Below the pieces are notes generated by a model. The model was not told the origin of the DNA. It did not search any database and worked only from the letters and a program-made list of their open reading frames with translations. Shown piece after piece: positions 54,934 to 64,000 of a stretch of DNA of 64,000 nt. Source of the stretch: Zoogloea sp. (lineage in GTDB: Bacteria; Pseudomonadota; Gammaproteobacteria; Burkholderiales; Rhodocyclaceae); contig NZ_JAOAUU010000054.1 of NCBI RefSeq assembly GCF_030157465.1, positions 62,001-126,000 of the forward strand. The letters run 5' to 3'. A program made the translations under genes and the position numbers. How positions within the stretch are numbered: position 1 is the stretch's first letter; each line of letters starts with the position of its first letter.

Positions 54934-56160
54934 TCAGGCAGCGAGAAACAGCATCAGCAGTTCGTTGAGAAAGTGGCGGCCGCGGGTTGTCGGACGGACG
55001 GTGTCGCCATCGACCGTGATGAAGCCCTGCTGGCGGGCCTTGAGCAGCCCTTCCTCGGCGGCCTCGAAGGGCAGGCCGGTGCGCTCGGCAAACAGCCGCC
55101 GGGGAAAGCCCTGGTTGAGGCGCAGGGCGTTCATCATGAATTCGAAAGGCAACTCGGCGGCGGTGATGTCGCGCCGTTCCTGCACGAATTCGCCCGTTTG
55201 TCGGGCGGCCAGGTAGGCCGCCGGGCTCTTGGGGCGGGTTTCGCGCACGATGCCGGCGTGGGACGAGAGCTTGCCGTGGGCGCCGGCGCCAATCCCCAGG
55301 TAATCACCGAAAGTCCAGTAGTTGAGGTTGTGCCGGCACTCGCGATTCGGCTTGGCGAATGCCGAGGTTTCGTAGTGGCCGTAGCCGGCTTCGCCGAGGC
55401 GCGCCTCGATGTGGTCCTGCATGTCGGCCGAGGCGTCCGGGTCGGGCACCACCGGCGGATTGGCGGCGAAGGCGGTGTTGGGTTCCAGCGTGAGGTGGTA
55501 GCACGACAGGTGCGTGGGGCCGAGGGCCAGTGCGGTGGCCAGGTCGGCCTCGGCCTCGGCGAGGCTCTGGCCGGGCAGCGCATACATCAGGTCGAGGTTG
55601 ACCGCCTCGAAGTGGGTGAGCGCGGCTTCGGCGGCGGCGATCGCGTCGGCACGGCCGTGGATGCGCCCGAGAGCCTGCAGGTGGCCTTCGTTGAAACTCT
55701 GGATGCCCACCGACAGGCGATTGACGCCGGCCTGGCGAAAGGCCCTGAAGCGCCCCGAATCAACGGTGCCGGGGTTGGCTTCGAGGGTGATTTCGGCCAG
55801 CGGATCCAGCTGCACGCGCATGCGGATGGCGGTGAGAAGTTCATCCAGGCCGTCGGGGCTGATCAGGCTGGGGGTGCCGCCTCCGATGAAGATGCTGTGC
55901 ACGCGCCTGCCCCAGATCTGCGGCAGGGCGCTTTCGAGATCAGCCACCAGGGCTTCGATGTAGGCCGCCTCGGGGATGCCTTCGTCGCGCACGGCGTGGG
56001 AGTTGAAGTCGCAGTAAGGGCACTTCTTGACGCACCACGGGTAGTGCACGTAAAGCGACAGCGGCGGTGAGGCGGTGAGCTGTGCTTCCCAGGGGCTGGC
56101 GCCGACGGCAGGCTTCGGCGCAGCTTTTGGGGTGATCGGAATGATCCTGGGTTCGGCCAT
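54934..56160 (-). CDS. hemW: Radical SAM heme chaperone HemW
   Basis: A 408-aa radical SAM protein with the CxxxCxxC cluster in YPWCVKKCPYCDFNS, GGGTPSL and the HemW C-terminal domain. Formerly annotated as oxygen-independent coproporphyrinogen oxidase; HemW lacks the extra N-terminal Cys of HemN and delivers heme. It is last in the rph-rdgB-hemW operon and converges with the GNAT gene. Confidence 0.95.
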   Translation of the reverse strand: MAEPRIIPITPKAAPKPAVGASPWEAQLTASPPLSLYVHYPWCVKKCPYCDFNSHAVRDEGIPEAAYIEALVADLESALPQIWGRRVHSIFIGGGTPSLISPDGLDELLTAIRMRVQLDPLAEITLEANPGTVDSGRFRAFRQAGVNRLSVGIQSFNEGHLQALGRIHGRADAIAAAEAALTHFEAVNLDLMYALPGQSLAEAEADLATALALGPTHLSCYHLTLEPNTAFAANPPVVPDPDASADMQDHIEARLGEAGYGHYETSAFAKPNRECRHNLNYWTFGDYLGIGAGAHGKLSSHAGIVRETRPKSPAAYLAARQTGEFVQERRDITAAELPFEFMMNALRLNQGFPRRLFAERTGLPFEAAEEGLLKARQQGFITVDGDTVRPTTRGRHFLNELLMLFLAA

Positions 56161-56193
56161 GAATGGATTTGAGCGGTGAGACGGGGCTGAAGG

Positions 56194-56787
56194 TCAGGCG
56201 GCTTCGGCGCGCAGCTTGTCGAGCAGCTGGCGGAAGGCGTTGCCGCGGTGGGACAGCATGTTCTTCAGTTCGGAAGGGATTTCGGCGGCGGTCTGCTCAA
56301 GCTCGGTGACGAGGAACAGCGGGTCGTAGCCAAAGCCTTCCTGGCCGCGCGGGGTGTCGAGGATCTGGCCGTGCCATTCGCCGCAGGCGATGAGCGGCTG
56401 CGGGTCGTCGGCGTGGCGGACCAGCGCGAGGGCGCAGTAGAAGCGGGCGCGCCGGTTGGTTTCGCCGGCCAGGCGTTCGAGGAGCAGGGCGTTGTTGCGC
56501 TGGTCGGACTTGGGCTCGCCGGCAAAGCGGGCCGACAGTACGCCGGGGGCGCCGCCAAGCACGTCGACGCACAGCCCGGAATCGTCGGCCAGCGCCGGCA
56601 GGCCGGTGGCGCGCGCGGCGTGGCGGGCCTTGGCGATGGCGTTTTCAATGAAGCTGGGGTGCGGCTCTTCGGCCTCGGAGACATTGAAGGCCGACTGGGG
56701 CAGCACTTCGATGCCCAGCGGGGCGAGCAGGGCGGCGAGTTCCTTGAGCTTGCCGGCGTTACCGCTGGCGAGGACGAGCTGTTTCAT
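56194..56787 (-). CDS. rdgB: Non-canonical purine NTP pyrophosphatase (XTP/dITP)
   Basis: A 197-aa Ham1-family enzyme that removes XTP and ITP from the nucleotide pool. SGNAGKLKEL, ADDSGLCVDVLGG, GFGYDPLF and LSHRGNAF are the family motifs. It sits 20 bp after rph. Confidence 0.95.
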   Translation of the reverse strand: MKQLVLASGNAGKLKELAALLAPLGIEVLPQSAFNVSEAEEPHPSFIENAIAKARHAARATGLPALADDSGLCVDVLGGAPGVLSARFAGEPKSDQRNNALLLERLAGETNRRARFYCALALVRHADDPQPLIACGEWHGQILDTPRGQEGFGYDPLFLVTELEQTAAEIPSELKNMLSHRGNAFRQLLDKLRAEAA

Positions 56788-56807
56788 GGCGCGGCTCCGG
56801 TTGGGGC

Positions 56808-57557
<750 letters not shown>

Positions 57558-58021
57558 TTGAATTTGCATGGATTTTTATGGGTAGCTGAAATCCTTTTGC
57601 TGCAAGGCTTTCAGGTGTTTCGCCATTTGCGGGCTATGCGTCTGGCTGCACGGATTGCTGTGGTCAGCTTCCATTGTAGCCAGTGGTCACAGCTGATGTG
57701 TGGGCTGCGCATAGTTCACCCGGTCAGGGCTCAGGCTTTCGGGCTGGCCCCTGTCGGGCTTGAAAATACAAATGCCATATTTGATCGCGCCAGGTGCTCG
57801 GCAGCAAACCCTTGCGTCAAGTCCAGGCAATTCCTGCCGACAACAGCGCGTCCATCAGATGCCGCCAACGCGGGTTGTCGGCGATCGGTGATGGCGATTC
57901 CGTCTGACAGAGATCAAACATAGGCCGTGCTGCCGCCCATGGCCATCAAGCCTGTACTCAAGACGGGCACTGGGGCGCCGTTTAGAAACTGTCTGCCCAT
58001 TACAAAAACAGAAAGAAAAAT
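57558..58021. other. 464-bp divergent intergenic region
   Basis: It separates rph (minus) from the chemoreceptor (plus) and should carry both promoters. ORFs crossing it have no recognisable product, and I see no repeat, RNA gene or clear operator. Confidence 0.5.
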
Positions 58022-60061
58022 ATGAATGCACTTCGTCACTGGTTCGGATCCAGCATTGCGGGCAAGCTCAATGCTGCCCTCACGGTGATCATCTCCATCG
58101 TTTTCCTTGTGGTGGGCAGCTTGCTGACCTACTGGCTCGGCGATAGCCTGGAGCGGCGCGCGGTTAAAGAGCTGCAACTCACCAACCAGCAGGTTGTGGA
58201 CATGATGGGCGCTTATTCCAGTTCGCTGGAGGAGAGCGCACGCTTGCTGGGCGCCACGTTTGCGGCCAGCCTGCCAAAGAGGATGAGTGTTGATCCGGCC
58301 CACTCCGTGGCCTCGGGTGAGAAAACCCTTCCGGCCCTTAAAGGGGGGGATGTCGTCTTCAACAACAACTTTGCCCAGGTGGATGAGTTTTCCCGCCTCA
58401 CGGGGGGCGTCGCGACCCTCTTCGTGCGGGACGGAGACAACTTCTTCCGTGTCACCACGTCGGTAAAGAACAAGGGCGGTGCGCGCGTAACCGGCACCGC
58501 TCTGGATGCAAAGCATCCAGCCTACCGACTGCTGCTCGAAGGTAAGCCCTACGTGGGCAAGGCCACGCTGTTCGGCAAGGACTACATGACCCGCTACCTG
58601 CCCATCAAGGACGAGGCGGACAAGGTGATCGGGATCGCCTTCGTGGGCCTGGATCTTACCGAGAGCATCAAGGCGCTGAAGGACAAGGTGAAGTCCGTGA
58701 AGGTGGGCGACACCGGCTATGTGTTTGTGCTGGATGCCTCGATTGTGCCTGGCATGGCGGTGATTCACCCCGCTGCCGAAGGCCAGAACCTGATGGACGT
58801 GAAGGACAGTCAAGGGGTGTCCGTTGCGCGCACCCTGATCGAGAAAGGCACTGGTGTCACGCGCTACTGGTGGCAGAACGCCGGCGAGAAGGAGGCACGG
58901 GAAAAGCTCGTCGCGGTTCAGCCCTTTGAGAAATGGGGCTGGCTGGTGGCCGCCGGTGCTGACTCGGACGAGTTTGTCCACGAGGTGCGTGCCCTCCAGA
59001 TCCAGATCGCGGTTGCTGCAATCGTTGTGACGCTGATCCTGGTGGGAACCATGGTGATCGCGACAAGACACTGGATCACTCACCCGCTGCGCCAGGCACT
59101 TGCCGTGACTCAGCGCGTGGCCGACGGTGACCTGACCCAGCACATCCAGGCCGATTCCGCCGATGAGGTCGGGGAATTGCTCCGGTCCGTCGACGGCATG
59201 AGCACGCACCTCCGGAGCATGATCGGAGAAATCGATGCCGGCATCCAGGGCCTGGCGGAAAGCGCCCACACGCTATCGCTGGCCTCCGACGCCGTTGCCT
59301 CGAGCTCGGGGACGCAAAGCCAGTCGGCCGTGGTGATGGCTGGCGCGGTGGAGCAGATGACGGAGAGCATCCAGCAGGTGGCTGAGCACGCGCAATCCTG
59401 CAGGGGGCTTGCAGAAAGCTCGGGCGATGTCTCGGATTCCGGGATCGAGGTGATCAATCAGGCGATATCGAGCATGTCCATGATCGCCGACACGGTCAAG
59501 AAGTCGGCCGAGGCGGTGCTGCATCTGGGCGACGAGTCCAAGGCCATCTCACAGATCGTGAATGTGATTCGGGAAATCGCTGACCAGACCAACCTGCTGG
59601 CCTTGAATGCGGCTATCGAAGCTGCGCGTGCGGGTGAGGCAGGCCGCGGGTTCGCCGTCGTGGCGGACGAGGTGCGCAAGCTCGCGGAGCGAACCAGCTT
59701 GTCGACAAAAGAGATTACGCGGATGGTCGATGATATCCAGGCCGGCGCGGCGAAGGCCGTTCAAAGCATGACCATGGGCGAAGGGCAGGTTCAGGAGGGC
59801 GTTTCCCTTGCCGGTGAGGCCGGCGGCCGCATTGCGGATATCAAGATTGGTGCGACGCAGGTCAGCGATGCGGTGATCGGGATTTCGAACTCCCTGCGCG
59901 AACAGAGTGCCGCCAACCGGGAGATCGCCAGAAACGTGGAAACCATCGCCGAGCAAGCAGTGCAGAACCACGCCCAGGCCCGCTCGACCTCCGACGCCGC
60001 GCGTGAAATGGAGGTGCTGACGAGGCAGATCCGGACGAGCATTTCCCGATTCAGGACTTGA
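58022..60061 (+). CDS. Methyl-accepting chemotaxis protein with Cache sensor
   Basis: A 679-aa chemoreceptor. TM1 lies near 15-42 ([20 protein letters not shown]), followed by a periplasmic Cache 3/Cache 2-type domain (about 45-320, with [20 protein letters not shown]), TM2 near 325-345, HAMP and a signalling domain with the conserved hairpin tip [17 protein letters not shown]. The C-terminus lacks a CheR/CheB pentapeptide. The ligand is unknown. A strong terminator follows. Confidence 0.95.
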   Translation: MNALRHWFGSSIAGKLNAALTVIISIVFLVVGSLLTYWLGDSLERRAVKELQLTNQQVVDMMGAYSSSLEESARLLGATFAASLPKRMSVDPAHSVASGEKTLPALKGGDVVFNNNFAQVDEFSRLTGGVATLFVRDGDNFFRVTTSVKNKGGARVTGTALDAKHPAYRLLLEGKPYVGKATLFGKDYMTRYLPIKDEADKVIGIAFVGLDLTESIKALKDKVKSVKVGDTGYVFVLDASIVPGMAVIHPAAEGQNLMDVKDSQGVSVARTLIEKGTGVTRYWWQNAGEKEAREKLVAVQPFEKWGWLVAAGADSDEFVHEVRALQIQIAVAAIVVTLILVGTMVIATRHWITHPLRQALAVTQRVADGDLTQHIQADSADEVGELLRSVDGMSTHLRSMIGEIDAGIQGLAESAHTLSLASDAVASSSGTQSQSAVVMAGAVEQMTESIQQVAEHAQSCRGLAESSGDVSDSGIEVINQAISSMSMIADTVKKSAEAVLHLGDESKAISQIVNVIREIADQTNLLALNAAIEAARAGEAGRGFAVVADEVRKLAERTSLSTKEITRMVDDIQAGAAKAVQSMTMGEGQVQEGVSLAGEAGGRIADIKIGATQVSDAVIGISNSLREQSAANREIARNVETIAEQAVQNHAQARSTSDAAREMEVLTRQIRTSISRFRT

Positions 60062-60109
60062 TCATCCAGGCTGCTGCCCGACTTGGGTCGGGCAAATGCT
60101 TGAAAACAA

Positions 60110-60145
60110 TGAATTCAGGCGACCGCATGGGGTCGCCTGAATTCA
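60110..60145. terminator. Bidirectional terminator with a 15-bp perfect stem
   Basis: TGAATTCAGGCGACC (60110-60124), loop of 6, and its exact inverse (60131-60145). It lies between the convergent chemoreceptor and phosphatase genes, and the phosphatase stop codon is inside the stem. T-runs are weak on both sides. Confidence 0.75.
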
Positions 60146-61051
60146 TTTGAACTTGTGGATGGCGGCGTTGATTTCGCGGATGGCTTTTTCGATCTCGTCT
60201 TCGCTGAGATCTTCCTGTTCGCGCTTGCCGCGCCCGAAGCCTTCCATCTGGGTGGTGTAGGCGTCGGCGGGCATGGTGCGGGTGGATACGGTGTCGGGGA
60301 TGTCTTCCTGGTGGTCGTCGTGCCAGGTCATGGCGATCAGCGTCATGTTGTCGCACTGGTGGCCGCCGAGTTCTTCGGCCTCGTTCATCAGGCGGGGCAC
60401 GCTTTCCATGACGCGGCCGTCGGACAGGGTGTTGACGAGGCTGCCCGGCTCGAGCGGGCCCCACACGCCGTCGGAGCAGATCGCGACGACGTCGCCATTG
60501 GCCAGCGAGACGCCGCGGGAGAATTCGATCTGCGGCGGGTGATTGCCGCCCAGGCAGCTGAAGATGCGGTTGCGGCCGGGGTGCACCGCGGCAGCCTCGG
60601 CGTCGAGCAGGCCCTGGTCGAGCATCAGCTGCACGCGCGAGTGATCGCGGGTTTGATAGAGCAGGCGGCCCTTCCTGATCATGTACAGGCGGGAGTCCCC
60701 GGCGTGGGCCCAGTGGGCCACGCCGTCCTGGATCAGGCAGGCGACGACGGTGGTGCGGGGGATGTCGGTGAGATGCTTGTCGAAGGCGTAATCGAGGATT
60801 GCGTGGTGGGCGTTGCTGAGCACGCGCGACAGGAACAGCACCGGGTCGGAGACTTTCGGACGTGCCTCCTGCTGGAACGACTGGGCGATGAACTGCACCG
60901 AAATCTGCGCGGCGATTTCGCCGTACAGGTGGCCGCCCATGCCGTCGGCGAGCACCATCAACAAGGCGTCGCGGGTGTAGGAATAGGCAACACGATCCTG
61001 GTTGGTGCGTCGTTTGCCGATCCGGCTTTCCTGAAAAATGGTGAATCTCAT
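60143..61051 (-). CDS. PP2C-family Ser/Thr protein phosphatase
   Basis: A 302-aa PPM phosphatase with metal-binding VLADGMGGHLYGE, WAHAGDSRLYMIRKG and VAICSDGVWGPLEPG. It overlaps the upstream kinase gene by 4 bp (ATGA), so the pair is coupled; the phosphatase is expected to reverse the kinase. A charged C-terminal tail of ~70 residues is of unknown use. Confidence 0.93.
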   Translation of the reverse strand: MRFTIFQESRIGKRRTNQDRVAYSYTRDALLMVLADGMGGHLYGEIAAQISVQFIAQSFQQEARPKVSDPVLFLSRVLSNAHHAILDYAFDKHLTDIPRTTVVACLIQDGVAHWAHAGDSRLYMIRKGRLLYQTRDHSRVQLMLDQGLLDAEAAAVHPGRNRIFSCLGGNHPPQIEFSRGVSLANGDVVAICSDGVWGPLEPGSLVNTLSDGRVMESVPRLMNEAEELGGHQCDNMTLIAMTWHDDHQEDIPDTVSTRTMPADAYTTQMEGFGRGKREQEDLSEDEIEKAIREINAAIHKFK

Positions 61052-61998
61052 GAACGGCCTATCATTGTTTTTAGTCGGGAGCCGAGCCCTTCGAGCCAGG
61101 TTTTTTGCTGTGGTGGCGCTTCGCGATGACGCTGGGCGAGCACCTTTTGCAGCGCAAAACAGCTCTGAGGGCGTTTCAGTGGATCAAGTTGCAGGCACCA
61201 GTCGATGGTGGCCAGAAAATGCGGCGAATACTGGCCGGCCCAGGCCTTGGTGGCCGGGACGACGGTGTCGTGCTTGATCCGCTCGTCGGAACGCTGTGGC
61301 GAGTTGCCTGCCAGGCAGGCGTACATGCTGGCGCCCACGCTGTAGATGTCGCTCCAGGGCCCCAGCGCCTCGCGGCTGGCGAACTGCTCGGGCGAGGCGA
61401 AACCGGGGGTGTACATCGGTTTGAGGATGGGTGTGTCGGACATCAGCGTCTGGCGTGCGGCGCCGAAATCGAGCAGCACCGGGGTGCCGTCGGCGCGCAG
61501 GTAAATGTTGGACGGTTTGATGTCCAGGTGCAGCAGCTTGTGGGCGTGGACTTCGCGCAGGCCGTTGAGCATGCGGGTAAACACGCCGCGGATGAAGCGT
61601 TCGCGGACGTTGCCCTTGTTTTTCTGGACGTAGTCGTGAAGCGTCCGGCCTCGTTCGAACTGCATCACCATGTACACGGTGCCGTTGGCGCGGAAGAAGT
61701 TGAGCACGCGCACGACATTGGGGTGCACCAGCTTGGCGAGGGCCCGGCCTTCCTCGAAAAAACACTTCATGCCGTAGCGAAAGGCGCCCTGGTGGGCTTC
61801 GGTGACGTGGGGCGTCACTTCGCCGTCGGCACGCAGCGCCAGCGAGTTGGGCAGGTATTCCTTGATGGCGACGGGCGTGCCGTCCTGGTCGTAGGCGAGG
61901 TAGACGATCGAGAACCCGCCCAGCGAAAGCTGACGTTCGACCCGGTAGTGGTCGAGCTGGAATCCAGACGGCAGGGCGCAGTTCTGTTGAGTGGCCAT
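61048..61998 (-). CDS. Ser/Thr protein kinase (Hanks type)
   Basis: A 316-aa kinase: Gly-loop LSLGGFSIVYLAY, Lys in VAIKEYLP, HLDIKPSNIYL, LLDFGAARQ and GFASPEQF; all catalytic residues are present. No transmembrane segment or sensor domain is attached. Start at ATG 61998; the open frame continues upstream through yicC but is antisense there. Divergent from yicC with an 87-bp gap. Confidence 0.93.
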   Translation of the reverse strand: MATQQNCALPSGFQLDHYRVERQLSLGGFSIVYLAYDQDGTPVAIKEYLPNSLALRADGEVTPHVTEAHQGAFRYGMKCFFEEGRALAKLVHPNVVRVLNFFRANGTVYMVMQFERGRTLHDYVQKNKGNVRERFIRGVFTRMLNGLREVHAHKLLHLDIKPSNIYLRADGTPVLLDFGAARQTLMSDTPILKPMYTPGFASPEQFASREALGPWSDIYSVGASMYACLAGNSPQRSDERIKHDTVVPATKAWAGQYSPHFLATIDWCLQLDPLKRPQSCFALQKVLAQRHREAPPQQKTWLEGLGSRLKTMIGRS

Positions 61999-62085
61999 CG
62001 GGCGGGGCGCTACACTTCGTCTTTTGGTGGCGTTCGGGCTTGCTAGTTTAGCTTTGGATCGCCGCGCTATCTCGGGAAAAACAGG

Positions 62086-62952
62086 ATGATTCACAGCATG
62101 ACCGGCTACGCCGTCCAGGTTCGCGACCTGGGCCGCGTCGCTCTGCACCTCGAACTGCGGAGCGTAAACTCCCGCTACCTCGATCTCGCCTTCCGCATCA
62201 ACGATGATCTGCGCCAGGCGGAACCCGCGCTGCGCGAAGCCATCACCGCCAAACTGCGCCGGGGCAAGGTCGAGTGCCGTTTCAACCTGCAGGCGAAGGA
62301 TAGCGCACCTCGCGATCTGGCGATCAACGACATGCTGTTGGGGCAGCTGAAAACCGCCCAGGCCGCCGTGCTCGCCCAGTTGCCCCAGGCCGCGGCGCTC
62401 AGCGTGGGCGAAGTGCTGCGCTGGCCTGGAATGCTGGCCGACGACAGCCCCGCCTTCGATGCCCTGCAGCCGGAAATTGCCAGCCTTGTGGCCGCTGCGC
62501 TCGATGAACTCGTCGCCACCCGTGGCCGCGAGGGCGAGCGGCTTGCCGAGATGATCCGCGGCCGTATCCAGCGCATGCGCGAACTGGTCGCCACCGTTCA
62601 GCCGCGGGTGCCGGCCCTCGTCGCCGAATACCAGGAAAAACTCGCCACCCGCCTGCGCGACGCGGCCGCCACCCTCGACGACGATCGCATCCGCCTGGAA
62701 GTCGGGTTGTTTGCCCAGCGTGTCGATGTGGCCGAGGAGCTGTCGCGCCTGTCCACCCATCTCGACGAGGTGGAGCGCATCCTCAAGGTGGGCGGTGCCG
62801 CCGGCAAACGGCTGGATTTCCTGATGCAGGAACTCAACCGGGAGGCCAACACCCTCGGCTCCAAGGCCATGGCTGCCGACATGACTGCCATTGCCGTCGA
62901 ACTCAAACTCGCCATCGAGCAGATGCGCGAGCAAGTGCAGAACATCGAATAA
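62086..62952 (+). CDS. yicC: YicC family endoribonuclease
   Basis: A 288-aa YicC protein: MIHSMTGYAVQVRDLGRVAL at the start, ELRSVNSRYLDLAFR and the C-terminal DFLMQELNREANTLGSKA. YicC proteins are RNases that act on small RNAs. It is followed by gmk after 9 bp, the usual order in proteobacteria. Confidence 0.95.
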   Translation: MIHSMTGYAVQVRDLGRVALHLELRSVNSRYLDLAFRINDDLRQAEPALREAITAKLRRGKVECRFNLQAKDSAPRDLAINDMLLGQLKTAQAAVLAQLPQAAALSVGEVLRWPGMLADDSPAFDALQPEIASLVAAALDELVATRGREGERLAEMIRGRIQRMRELVATVQPRVPALVAEYQEKLATRLRDAAATLDDDRIRLEVGLFAQRVDVAEELSRLSTHLDEVERILKVGGAAGKRLDFLMQELNREANTLGSKAMAADMTAIAVELKLAIEQMREQVQNIE

Positions 62953-62961
62953 GGAGGCTCC

Positions 62962-63576
62962 ATGCCCGGCACCCTGTTCATCGTCACTGCGCCTTCGGGC
63001 GCCGGCAAGACCACCCTGGTCAGCGGCCTGCTCGACCGCGATCCGATGGTCCGGTTGTCCGTTTCCTACACCACCCGCGCCCCGCGGGAGGGTGAGGTGG
63101 ATGGCCGGCACTATCATTTCGTCGATGTTTCCACCTTCCGCGCGCTGCGTGACAAGGGGGAATTCCTCGAGTGGGCCGAGGTCCACAACAATTATTACGG
63201 TACGTCGAAGGCCTGGCTCGAAGCGCAGACGCGCTCGGGCAAGGACATCCTCCTCGAGATCGACTGGCAGGGCGCGCAGCAGGTGCGCAAGGTGTTTCCG
63301 AAGGCGGTGGGCGTGTTCATCATGCCGCCTTCGCTCGAGGAGCTGGAGCGCCGCCTGCGCGGCCGCGGCACCGACAGCGAGGACGTGATCGCCCGCCGGG
63401 TGCTGGGCGCCCGTGGCGAGATGCGCCATGTGGCCGAGTTCGACTACGTTATAATCAATGAGGACTTGCCCGCCGCCCTGGAAGATCTGGTGGCTGTGGT
63501 GCGAGCATCACGGCTGCGCTACGCCAACCAGGAGGCGCGCAAGCCGGAGTTTTTCCATTATCTGGAACAGGATTGA
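62962..63576 (+). CDS. gmk: Guanylate kinase
   Basis: A 204-aa enzyme making GDP from GMP and ATP. P-loop APSGAGKTTLVSGL; GMP-binding SYTTRAPREGEVDGRHYHF; lid region RGTDSEDVIARR. GGAGG precedes the ATG. rpoZ follows after 3 bp. Confidence 0.97.
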   Translation: MPGTLFIVTAPSGAGKTTLVSGLLDRDPMVRLSVSYTTRAPREGEVDGRHYHFVDVSTFRALRDKGEFLEWAEVHNNYYGTSKAWLEAQTRSGKDILLEIDWQGAQQVRKVFPKAVGVFIMPPSLEELERRLRGRGTDSEDVIARRVLGARGEMRHVAEFDYVIINEDLPAALEDLVAVVRASRLRYANQEARKPEFFHYLEQD

Positions 63577-63579
63577 TCC

Positions 63580-63795
63580 ATGGCCCGTATTACCGTTGAC
63601 GACTGTCTGAAAAGAATCCCCAACCGCTTCCAGCTCACCCTGGCCGCGACCTACCGTGCCCGTCAGCTGACCAATGGCGCCACCCCGCTGGTAGACCTCG
63701 ACCGCCACGACAAGGACAAGCCCACCGTGGTTGCCCTGCGTGAAATCGCCGCCGGCAAGGTCGGCGCCGAAGTGCTCAACCGCGGTCAGGCCTGA
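63580..63795 (+). CDS. rpoZ: RNA polymerase omega subunit
   Basis: A 71-aa omega subunit with the conserved [20 protein letters not shown] and [16 protein letters not shown]. It supports beta' assembly and is part of the ppGpp binding site, which fits its place just before spoT. Confidence 0.96.
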   Translation: MARITVDDCLKRIPNRFQLTLAATYRARQLTNGATPLVDLDRHDKDKPTVVALREIAAGKVGAEVLNRGQA

Positions 63796-63821
63796 GCGCC
63801 CGTCGCAGGAAGAGCCGTGTC

Positions 63822-64000
63822 ATGGAAAACGCCACCCCCGTTTCAGTCAGTGGCGGCAGCGTTTTCCAGCCCCCCGCGTCCAGTGTCGTGCCGCTTGATT
63901 TCGGCCGGCTGCGGACGCAGGTGGCTACCTATCTCCGTCCCGAGGACGTAGGCAGGGTCGAGGCCGCCTACCACTTTTCCGCCGATGCCCACCAGGGGCA
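63822..64000 (+). CDS. spoT: RelA/SpoT (p)ppGpp synthetase/hydrolase, 3' end outside window
   Basis: The first ~59 codons only. After a Ser/Pro-rich start come DFGRLRTQVATYLRPEDV and VEAAYHFSADAHQG, the beginning of the HD hydrolase domain of bifunctional SpoT. The gene order rpoZ-spoT supports this. It is cut by the window end. Confidence 0.9.
   Translation, partial: MENATPVSVSGGSVFQPPASSVVPLDFGRLRTQVATYLRPEDVGRVEAAYHFSADAHQG

Overview
The window looks like a GC-rich betaproteobacterial chromosome, most likely Rhodocyclales (Azoarcus/Thauera-like). That placement rests on gene content and order on the right side: metX-metW, a sugar-free PTS (EIIA-Man, HPr, EI) beside gshB and apbE, rph-rdgB-hemW, and yicC-gmk-rpoZ-spoT. 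It is an inference, not a database result.

Bases 1 to about 45,860 are accessory DNA. They end in a 45-nt 3' fragment of an initiator tRNA-Met gene (45819-45863), as expected for one end of an element integrated in that tRNA; the other end lies outside the window. Going left to right: (i) 1-10,048, a defence operon with an SF1 helicase (5' end missing), an unrecognised winged-helix-like protein, PglZ, BrxL, and an EVE-plus-nuclease protein, i.e. a BREX-like locus without a methyltransferase in view. (ii) 10.1-19.7 kb, a glycosyltransferase cluster in which one ~1,008-codon gene (GT, kinase-like, GT, GT) is split by an IS21-family element whose own istA is split by a second IS21-family element; both insertions show 5-bp target duplications and both host frames rejoin exactly. 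(iii) 19.8-20.9 kb, istA and IS4-type relics. (iv) 20.9-27.3 kb, AT-richer DNA with a repeat-rich leader and a 1,677-residue protein that ends in a tyrosine-recombinase domain, overlapping an unknown partner gene. (v) 27.4-45.5 kb, a conflict-gene island: subtilase, a minus-strand operon TIR / MoxR ATPase / vWA-like-FGE protein / truncated HRDC-type accessory / DGR template repeat / FGE protein, an alpha/beta hydrolase, a DUF2235 lipase-like / TIR / SLOG operon, another TIR, and a TIR-STAND-TM-FGE protein.

The most striking signal is the diversity-generating retroelement (DGR) signature at 29.2-30.8 kb. One adenine-rich template repeat lies between two FGE-type targets whose variable repeats differ from it at 17 of 102 positions, 15 of them template adenines on the coding strand. 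No reverse transcriptase is present, and the two variable repeats are identical, inside an exactly duplicated ~607-bp block.

Bases 46,020-64,000 are ordinary chromosome: methionine biosynthesis, regulatory PTS, glutathione synthesis, flavin transferase, a solitary N6-adenine methyltransferase, heme chaperone/nucleotide hygiene/RNase PH, a chemoreceptor, a Ser/Thr kinase-phosphatase pair, and yicC-gmk-rpoZ-spoT (spoT cut by the window edge).
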